Made by a program: the position numbers and the translations under genes
Shown here: piece after piece, positions 58,804-64,000 of the stretch
Layout of the letters: each line of letters starts with the position of its first letter
How positions within the stretch are numbered: the stretch's first letter is position 1
The notes under the pieces: model-generated
What the model was told of the DNA's origin: nothing
Database searches by the model: none
What the model saw: only the letters and a program-made list of their open reading frames with translations
Assembly (NCBI RefSeq): GCF_001886735.1
Contig: NZ_CP018080.1
Span: 62,001 to 126,000, forward strand
Origin: Sulfitobacter alexandrii
GTDB taxonomy: Bacteria > Pseudomonadota > Alphaproteobacteria > Rhodobacterales > Rhodobacteraceae
Length of the DNA stretch: 64,000 bases
Reading direction: 5' to 3'

Positions 58804-59132
58804 TTTTGGTGTCCAAGTCTGATGCGGGGTGTCTGGCAGTTCGCAAGGTACAGCAGCCGCCGGATTAGTCGATAGGACATGGCAAAGTTCGAGGTGGTAA
58901 GTCGGTCTTGTGAAAGTCGTCAAAGGATCGTCCGGCAAGAACCGCCGTTGCACGTGGCATCACGACAGAATGGCAAATTTGGCATAAGACTGATTATGCG
59001 TATCATCGAGATCGGTCGGGCAGTTTTCCGAGCCTTGCATCGGCGTGGGTTCAGATCACCGACGCCGAAATGCCCAGAAAGGTCAATCAAGACGCCGGTG
59101 GACTTGCCCGCCACTGGTGACGAGCGTTTAGA
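58804..59132. other. 329-nt intergenic region upstream of the DrrAB-type operon
   Basis: The region should hold the exporter promoter on the minus strand. It is somewhat lower in GC than its surroundings. TCGGCGT/ACGCCGA (7-bp stem) occurs at about 59041-59070, with GGGTTCAGATC in the loop, which recalls a tRNA T-arm. No acceptor, D- or anticodon arms can be built around it. An open frame crosses the region on the plus strand without a convincing ribosome site. Otherwise I see nothing. Confidence 0.3.
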
Positions 59133-60122
59133 TCACCTCCCGAGTCCTTCGCGCGACGGTGTCTGGCTCTCGTCTCTGTTCCGGTTGGCGACCCGCAGCG
59201 AAAGCGCCAGCCGCCGAATTCGGATGGCCCGGTTCAGTTCCCCCCCGAAAATCAGGATCAGCGCCGCGAGATACATGAAATAGAGCACCGCGATGATACC
59301 GGCGAGGCCCGCATAGTAGCTTCCATAGGTCGCGAACCTCGCAAGATAGGCCGAGAATGCCGCCGTCAGGACCACCCAACCGCCGACGGTGAACAGAACG
59401 CCGGGCCAGATGCTGGAGAACCGGGTACGTCGTGCCGGCAGGATGACATGCGCGGCGAACAGGAGGGACAGAAAGATGATCGCCGCCGCCGGATACCGGA
59501 TCAGGCTGATCTTGACCGAGGCCGGGTCGAATCCGGGCAGAAGCTGGTGCAGCCATGATCCCGCTCTCGGCGCCAGCACCAGAAGGTATCCGACGATCAC
59601 CATCGCGAACCCCGAGACCAGCACCATGGTTGCCTGCAGGGCATAGATCGCCACCGCGGACCGGGTCTCGCGGATGCCGTAGGCCCGGTTCAGGCCGACA
59701 CGCACGCCGTCCACCCCGCCCACCGCGAACCAGATGGTCAGCAGGATACCGGCGCTGAGCACCCCGCCGCGCTGCGCGGTCATGACCTTCTCGACCTCCG
59801 ACACGATCGGATCGACGATCACGGTCGGCACGATCTCGATCAGGAACGCGATCAGGTCATCGGCCATCGTGCGGTCCCCGACAAAGGCGGTGAGCGAACT
59901 GGTGAAAATCAGGAACGGAAATATCGCGAGCAACATGCGGAAGGCGATATTGCCGGAAAGCCCGAAGGCATCGTCGCTCCAGAGCCGCAGCAGGGCTTCC
60001 TGGGTCACCGCCATGGCGACGCGCCAGCCGGAGCCCGTCAGCAGGACTTCGGGCCGGCTACTGACGACGCCGTGGGTCAGCACGGCATCGCGGACGGTCT
60101 GGGGCTCACGATCTGCGCTCAT
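59133..60122 (-). CDS. YihY/virulence factor BrkB family membrane protein
   Basis: A 329-residue inner-membrane protein with six hydrophobic helices (IAFRMLLAIFPFLIFTSSL, LSAGILLTIWFAVGG, AIYALQATMVLVSGFAMVIVG, YPAAAIIFLSLLFAAHVIL, LFTVGGWVVLTAAFSAYL, IIAVLYFMYLAALILIFGGELN). The last segment is the most conserved part of the family. The former name RNase BN is a misannotation. It is often linked to membrane or envelope functions, but its activity is not established. It is a single gene with charged ends (RRLALSLRVANRNRDESQ). Confidence 0.9.
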   Translation of the reverse strand: MSADREPQTVRDAVLTHGVVSSRPEVLLTGSGWRVAMAVTQEALLRLWSDDAFGLSGNIAFRMLLAIFPFLIFTSSLTAFVGDRTMADDLIAFLIEIVPTVIVDPIVSEVEKVMTAQRGGVLSAGILLTIWFAVGGVDGVRVGLNRAYGIRETRSAVAIYALQATMVLVSGFAMVIVGYLLVLAPRAGSWLHQLLPGFDPASVKISLIRYPAAAIIFLSLLFAAHVILPARRTRFSSIWPGVLFTVGGWVVLTAAFSAYLARFATYGSYYAGLAGIIAVLYFMYLAALILIFGGELNRAIRIRRLALSLRVANRNRDESQTPSREGLGR

Positions 60123-60326
60123 TCCTCACGTACGCTCATGGATGACCGGGTGAAATGTAGATGCCTGCGCCACCATTCCCAGCGGAATGAACAGCGAGAC
60201 CGCACCCTGCGGATCATTGCACCCGTCGCCGCGTTCCGCGGAACCGCGCCAAACTGTGCCCTCACCTATTGTAGAAACCCAAGATATTTGGCATCCAGCA
60301 CTCCACGACACAACGGGAGTAATGAG

Positions 60327-60902
60327 ATGCGCGCATTGGCGCTGGTGATCCGGGCGATCAGCGGATTGAACTCGATCATCGGTCACGTCTTTTCCTGGCT
60401 GTCGCTCGGAATCGTCGTCATCTGTTTCACCGTGGTCGTTCAGCGATACGTGTTTGCCACCAGTTTCGTCTGGATGCAGGATCTCTACATCTGGATGAAC
60501 GGCGCCATGTTCACCGCCGTCGCGGGCTTTGCCCTGATGCGCGGCGATCACGTGCGCGTCGACATCTTCTATCGTCCGGCCGGGATCCGGACCAAGGCGT
60601 TCGTCGATCTTTTCGGCTCGATCTTCTTCCTGCTGCCTTTCTGCGCGGTGGTGTATCTCTATTCGATGCCCTTCGTGCAGCGCGCGTGGGGCTATTACGA
60701 AGGGTCCGCGAACGTGGGCGGCATGCCCGGGCTCTACATCCTCAAGACCTTCATCATCGCGTTCGCCCTGCTGCTGGCCCTGCAAGGCGTTGCGATGATC
60801 CTGCGGTCCATTCTCGTCCTTTCCGGTCACGAAGCGATGCTTCCTCCGTCGCAGCGCTACGGTGACACGACCAACCTCCCAGATAACGAAGGCATTGCCT
60901 GA
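60327..60902 (+). CDS. dctQ: TRAP transporter small permease subunit
   Basis: A 191-residue membrane protein with four helices, the DctQ fold: HVFSWLSLGIVVICFTVVVQRYVF, YIWMNGAMFTAVAGFALM, FGSIFFLLPFCAVVYLYSMPF and FIIAFALLLALQGVAMIL. The motif GDHVRVDIFY after helix 2 is the DctQ signature. The ATG at 60327 is preceded by GGGAG. It overlaps the dctM start by one base. It forms the Na+/solute TRAP membrane complex with DctM. The matching binding protein is encoded convergently downstream. Confidence 0.95.
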   Translation: MRALALVIRAISGLNSIIGHVFSWLSLGIVVICFTVVVQRYVFATSFVWMQDLYIWMNGAMFTAVAGFALMRGDHVRVDIFYRPAGIRTKAFVDLFGSIFFLLPFCAVVYLYSMPFVQRAWGYYEGSANVGGMPGLYILKTFIIAFALLLALQGVAMILRSILVLSGHEAMLPPSQRYGDTTNLPDNEGIA

Positions 60903-62293
60903 TGGATCCCATCGTGATTGGCGAGCTCCTCGCGGGGCTCATGTTCTTCGGCATCATCGGATTCCTGCTTCTGGGTTTCCCGGTGGCGTTCACGCTCGCG
61001 GGCGTATCGCTGATGTTCGGCGCCGTCGGCATGGCCTTTGGCGTGTTCGACCCCTCCAACTTCGGCGCGCTGCCCAACCGATACATCGGTTTCATGACGA
61101 ACGAGGTGCTCGTCGCCGTGCCCCTGTTCATTTTCATGGGGGTGATGCTGGAACGGTCGAACATCGCCGAGCAGCTCCTGCTGACGATGGGCAAACTCTT
61201 CGGCAACCTGCGCGGCGGTCTCGGCATGTCGGTGATCGTGGTCGGCACGCTGCTGGCGGCCTCGACGGGGGTCGTGGGTGCCACGGTCGTCACGATGGGG
61301 CTCATCTCCTTGCCCGCGATGCTGCGGGCCGGCTATGACCCCAAGCTGGCGACCGGCGTGATCTGCGCATCGGGCACCCTCGGCCAGATCATTCCGCCCT
61401 CCACCGTGCTGATCTTCATGGGCGACATGCTGTCCGGCATCAACTCCCAGGTGCAGATGGCGAAAGGGAACTTCGCGCCCACGACGGTTTCCGTCGGCGA
61501 TCTCTTCGCCGGTGCGCTCCTGCCCGGTGTCCTGCTTGTCGGCCTCTACCTGTCGTACACCGTGTTCAAGGCGATCACCGATCCCGAAAGCTGTCCCGCG
61601 ACGCCCGTACCCGCGGAAGAGAAAGGCGATCTTCTGCGCGAAGTCGTCGTTTCCCTCGTGCCGCCACTGGTTCTGATCATGTCCGTGCTCGGTTCCATCC
61701 TCGGAGGCATCGCCACCCCGACCGAAGCGGCCTCCGTCGGCGCTGTCGGCGCGATGATCCTCGCCGCGCTGCGGTGGCGGCTGTCCTTCACGGTCCTGCG
61801 CGAGACCGCGGTGGCAACGGCCACGATCACCTCGATGGTCTTCGTGATCCTTCTGGGCGCGTCGGTCTTTTCGGTCGTGTTCCGCCTGATGGGCGGCGAC
61901 AACCTGGTGCACGAGTTCCTGTCGAACCTGCCCGGCGGGGCGCTGATGGCCGTCGCGGTCGTCATGGCGATCATGTTCGTTCTGGGCTTCATCCTCGACA
62001 CGTTCGAGATCATCTTCATCGTGATCCCGATCACCGCGCCTGTCCTGCTTGCCCTCGACGTCGATCCGGTGTGGCTGGGTGTGATCGTCGGCGTCAACCT
62101 GCAGACCTCCTTCCTCACACCGCCATTCGGCTTCGCGCTCTTCTATCTCCGGGGTGTCGCGCCGGAGAACCTGCCCACCTCCGCGATCTACAAGGGGATC
62201 ATTCCCTTCGTGGGCCTTCAGGTCATCGCGATCGCGGTTCTCTTCGCCTTTCCCGACATCGTCACCTGGTTGCCGCGCCTGATCGCGAATTAA
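60902..62293 (+). CDS. dctM: TRAP transporter large permease subunit
   Basis: A 463-residue DctM protein of the ion transporter superfamily with 12 or so helices. It shows the typical VAVPLFIFMGVMLERSNIAEQLL, GTLGQIIPPSTVLIFMGD and a large central cytoplasmic or loop segment (KAITDPESCPATPVPAEEKGD, about 220-240) that is longer than in short DctM forms and usual for TRAP systems of the mannitol/chloroaromatic and TakP type. It performs the Na+-coupled transport step. Its stop is followed after about 94 nt by a strong hairpin. Confidence 0.95.
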   Translation: MDPIVIGELLAGLMFFGIIGFLLLGFPVAFTLAGVSLMFGAVGMAFGVFDPSNFGALPNRYIGFMTNEVLVAVPLFIFMGVMLERSNIAEQLLLTMGKLFGNLRGGLGMSVIVVGTLLAASTGVVGATVVTMGLISLPAMLRAGYDPKLATGVICASGTLGQIIPPSTVLIFMGDMLSGINSQVQMAKGNFAPTTVSVGDLFAGALLPGVLLVGLYLSYTVFKAITDPESCPATPVPAEEKGDLLREVVVSLVPPLVLIMSVLGSILGGIATPTEAASVGAVGAMILAALRWRLSFTVLRETAVATATITSMVFVILLGASVFSVVFRLMGGDNLVHEFLSNLPGGALMAVAVVMAIMFVLGFILDTFEIIFIVIPITAPVLLALDVDPVWLGVIVGVNLQTSFLTPPFGFALFYLRGVAPENLPTSAIYKGIIPFVGLQVIAIAVLFAFPDIVTWLPRLIAN

Positions 62294-62387
62294 GGCGGCT
62301 TGCAGCGCCGCCGTTCGGGCGGCGCTTGCGACCGGGGCACAAAACCAAGTCTCTGGAAATCCGGTAGCCAGCGCGGCGCAGTCCCGC

Positions 62388-62421
62388 AAAAAAAACGGCT
62401 GCCGGAATTTTCCGGCAGCCG
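62388..62421 (-). terminator. Strong intrinsic terminator after dctP (possibly bidirectional)
   Basis: CGGCTGCCGGAA (62396-62407) pairs perfectly with TTCCGGCAGCCG (62410-62421), a 12-bp stem. On the minus strand it is followed by eight T residues (62388-62395). It ends dctP transcription. Read from the plus strand, the hairpin also lies downstream of dctM and is followed by CTTCGTTTCT, so it may limit dctQM read-through as well. Confidence 0.9.
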
Positions 62422-62444
62422 CTTCGTTTCTATCCCTGAAGGGA

Positions 62445-63539
62445 TCAGTACTTGAGGTACTTCTGGCGCGCGACCTGGTAGGGCAGATCGACCATTTCCG
62501 TCCGCTCGCGCACGAGGTTGAGCGCCTCGATGAAGCTTTCGGTGGTCTTCTTCACCAGCGGATCGTCGCTGCTGCGCAGTTCTTCCACCACTTCCTGCGA
62601 TGCCTTGGCACCGGCTTCCATGATGTCGTCGGGGAACTGGCGCACGTTCACACCGTGGTCGTTGACCAGCGTGCGCAGGGCGCGCGGGTCGTTCGCATAG
62701 AAGTCCGCTGCAACCTGGTCGTATTCGGCCTGGCAGATGTCCTTGACGATGGCCTGCAGATCGTCCGGCAGTTCCTGGTACTTTGCCTTGTCGACGACAA
62801 GCTCCGTTGCCAGGCCGGATTCCACGAAGGACGGCATGTAGTAGTTCTTGGCCACCTGGTGGAAGCCGAGCGCCAGATCGTTGTAGGGGCCGACGAATTC
62901 CGCCGCGTCCAGCGTGCCGGATTGCAGGGCCTGGAAGATCTCGCCCGCTGCCATGTTGGTTACGGTGGCGCCGAGTTTCTCCCAGACGCGGCCACCCAGA
63001 CCCGGGGTCCGGAAACGCACGCCTTGCAGGTCGTCCACGCTGGTCAGCTCGTTCTTGAACCAGCCGCCGGCCTGGGTGCCGGTGTTGCCCGACAGGAAGC
63101 CCTGAACGCCGAACTGGTCGTAGATTTCGTCCCAGATTTCCTGACCGCCCATGTAGCGGATCCATGCGGTCAGTTCGGGCGTGGTCATGCCGTACGGCAC
63201 GCCGGTGAAGAACGACAGCGCAGGCGTCTTGTTCTGCCAGTAGTAGGCGGCGCCGTGGCTCATCTCGGCGGTGCCGTCGATCACGGCGTCCAGCGACTGG
63301 AGCGGCGGCACGAGTTCGCCGGCCGAGTAGACCTGAACCGTCAGCCGGCCACCGGACGCCGCGGTGATCCGGTCACCCAGACGCTGGGCGCCGACACCCA
63401 GTCCGGGGAAATTCTTGGGCCACGTTGTGACCATGCGCCAGGTCATGTTGCCCTGCGCCACAGCCGGAGCGGCCAACCCGCCCGCAGCTGCGCCAACGCC
63501 GACGACACTGGCACTTTTCATAAAGGAACGACGATCCAT
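62445..63539 (-). CDS. dctP: TRAP transporter solute-binding subunit (TakP-like)
   Basis: A 364-residue periplasmic receptor. The N-terminus MDRRSFMKSASVVGVGAAAGG carries a twin-arginine (RRSFMK) signal, so export is probably through Tat, common in this receptor class. The mature part has the DctP/TakP features FGVQGFLSGNTGTQAGGWFKNE, GVRFRTPGLGGRVWE (binding arginine) and DAAEFVGPYNDLALGFHQVA, which match alpha-keto-acid and monocarboxylate receptors. GGGAGGT precedes the ATG. It is convergent with dctQM and separated from them by the hairpin terminator. The ligand is probably a keto acid or aromatic/monocarboxylate. Confidence 0.94.
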   Translation of the reverse strand: MDRRSFMKSASVVGVGAAAGGLAAPAVAQGNMTWRMVTTWPKNFPGLGVGAQRLGDRITAASGGRLTVQVYSAGELVPPLQSLDAVIDGTAEMSHGAAYYWQNKTPALSFFTGVPYGMTTPELTAWIRYMGGQEIWDEIYDQFGVQGFLSGNTGTQAGGWFKNELTSVDDLQGVRFRTPGLGGRVWEKLGATVTNMAAGEIFQALQSGTLDAAEFVGPYNDLALGFHQVAKNYYMPSFVESGLATELVVDKAKYQELPDDLQAIVKDICQAEYDQVAADFYANDPRALRTLVNDHGVNVRQFPDDIMEAGAKASQEVVEELRSSDDPLVKKTTESFIEALNLVRERTEMVDLPYQVARQKYLKY

Positions 63540-63813
63540 GGGACCTCCCGATTTGTAACTGAACTTGCACAAAGACCCGGGCTTTTGCTCCCACCCGGCC
63601 TCTGCGCGCAGCTAACGGGGCGAGACCCGGAATGTCCAGCGCAGGTAGAAAAAATCAACCGGAAATCGGTATTTATCCAGGCCGTTCCTGGCTGGCAGCG
63701 TCACCGATGCGGGCATGGCAACAGGCCCGGAACCCGGTTCCCGACGGCTCGAAACGGTGGCGCCCTGCCCGGGGTGTCGAAGGGCCCTCGGGCCCCTCGA
63801 CGTCATGAGCGGA

Positions 63814-64000
63814 TCAGAACGGGCTATCTTCGTAGTAGAAGTCAGCAGCGTTCTCAGGCGTGATCAGCACCGATCCGATCGTGAAGGTACCGGACACCGG
63901 CGCGGTGGAGGTGAGGCCGACCGCGGTCATCTCGATGGCGGTGGCGATCATGGACGGCGGATAGGTCACGTCCGCCGGGATCATCGGGTCGCCGTCCCGC
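63814..64000 (-). CDS. Sugar-type ABC transporter substrate-binding protein (C-terminal end only)
   Basis: Only the last 62 residues are in the window. The segment DPMIPADVTYPPSMIATAIEMTAVG and the end LITPENAADFYYEDSPF resemble the C-terminus of Peripla_BP_4 (ribose/rhamnose-type) binding proteins. The 5' part, signal peptide and neighbours lie beyond the right edge. It is on the same strand as dctP and 274 nt upstream of it. The interval includes the dctP promoter and the GGGCC/GGCCC hairpin near 63780-63797 just past the stop. Confidence 0.7.
   Translation of the reverse strand, partial: RDGDPMIPADVTYPPSMIATAIEMTAVGLTSTAPVSGTFTIGSVLITPENAADFYYEDSPF

Noticed and set aside
59041..59070. A T-arm-like GGGTTCAGATC hairpin suggesting a tRNA
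   Set aside because: No acceptor stem, D-arm or anticodon arm can be assembled around it, so it is only a hairpin.
58879..59283. Possible small gene between the DrrA-type and YihY genes
   Set aside because: Composition is Arg/Ser-rich, the end overlaps the YihY gene in antisense, and no ribosome site is evident.
1..64000. CRISPR arrays, insertion sequences, prophage or integron signatures
   Set aside because: No regularly spaced repeats, transposase, integrase or phage genes were seen on either strand. The only mobile-looking features are VapBC and the low-GC gene at 28923-29336.

Overview
The window is about 64 kb of GC-rich DNA, roughly 65% by eye. Dense, often overlapping operons (ATGA and TGATG junctions), two Dpp/Opp-type importers, a TRAP transporter, pobA with an AraC-type regulator, a pcaIJF cluster and a tandem CCUCCUCCC-loop small RNA together suggest an alphaproteobacterium of the Rhodobacteraceae (roseobacter) type. 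This placement is inference from gene content. I found no rRNA, tRNA, CRISPR array or transposase. The genes at both ends are cut by the window.

Region 1 (1-14307) looks like one catabolic island for a ureide, hydantoin or cyclic amide. Leftward it carries a VOC protein, a periplasmic binding protein, a complete DppBCDF-type importer, a second binding-protein-like gene without a signal peptide, an ATZ/TRZ-type amidohydrolase, a hydantoin-racemase-like protein, a DapA-family lyase, an atypical SDR and a nitrilase-fold amidase. A GntR/FadR-type regulator and, divergently, a D-hydantoinase/dihydropyrimidinase sit at its right end. The promoters on both sides of the regulator share the motif ATGGTATACAC. 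Racemase, hydantoinase and nitrilase-fold amidase form the classical hydantoin-to-amino-acid trio.

Region 2 (14308-23473) begins with a predicted sRNA of about 78 nt with two CCUCCUCCC loops (cuckoo/CcsR-type). Aromatic catabolism follows: pcaIJF under a divergent IclR regulator, an MBL hydrolase with a 3-hydroxyacyl-CoA dehydrogenase, an M24 peptidase, and pobA/pobR. Region 3 (23560-31275) is a second Dpp-type importer with two tandem binding-protein genes, an intrinsic terminator between them, and a lower-GC secreted-protein gene inside the operon.

Region 4 (31291-41657) has hemF, a Slam/DUF560-type outer-membrane barrel, a NarX-like sensor kinase with its NarL regulator, a sulfotransferase-like protein, a GntR regulator divergent from a VOC plus double-cupin fusion (23-bp perfect palindrome between them), and a MarR/Bcr-CflA pair. 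Region 5 (41742-46073) is an AcrAB-type RND pump. Region 6 (46106-51655) has ACC deaminase with an Lrp regulator, a gamma-glutamyltransferase, an M20 peptidase and a VapBC module.

Region 7 (51773-60122) has a TetR-controlled second RND pump whose proton-relay residues differ from AcrB, a DrrAB-type ABC exporter and a YihY-family membrane protein. Region 8 (60327-64000) has TRAP genes dctQM facing a convergent TakP-like dctP across a strong hairpin terminator, then the 3' end of a sugar-type ABC binding protein.
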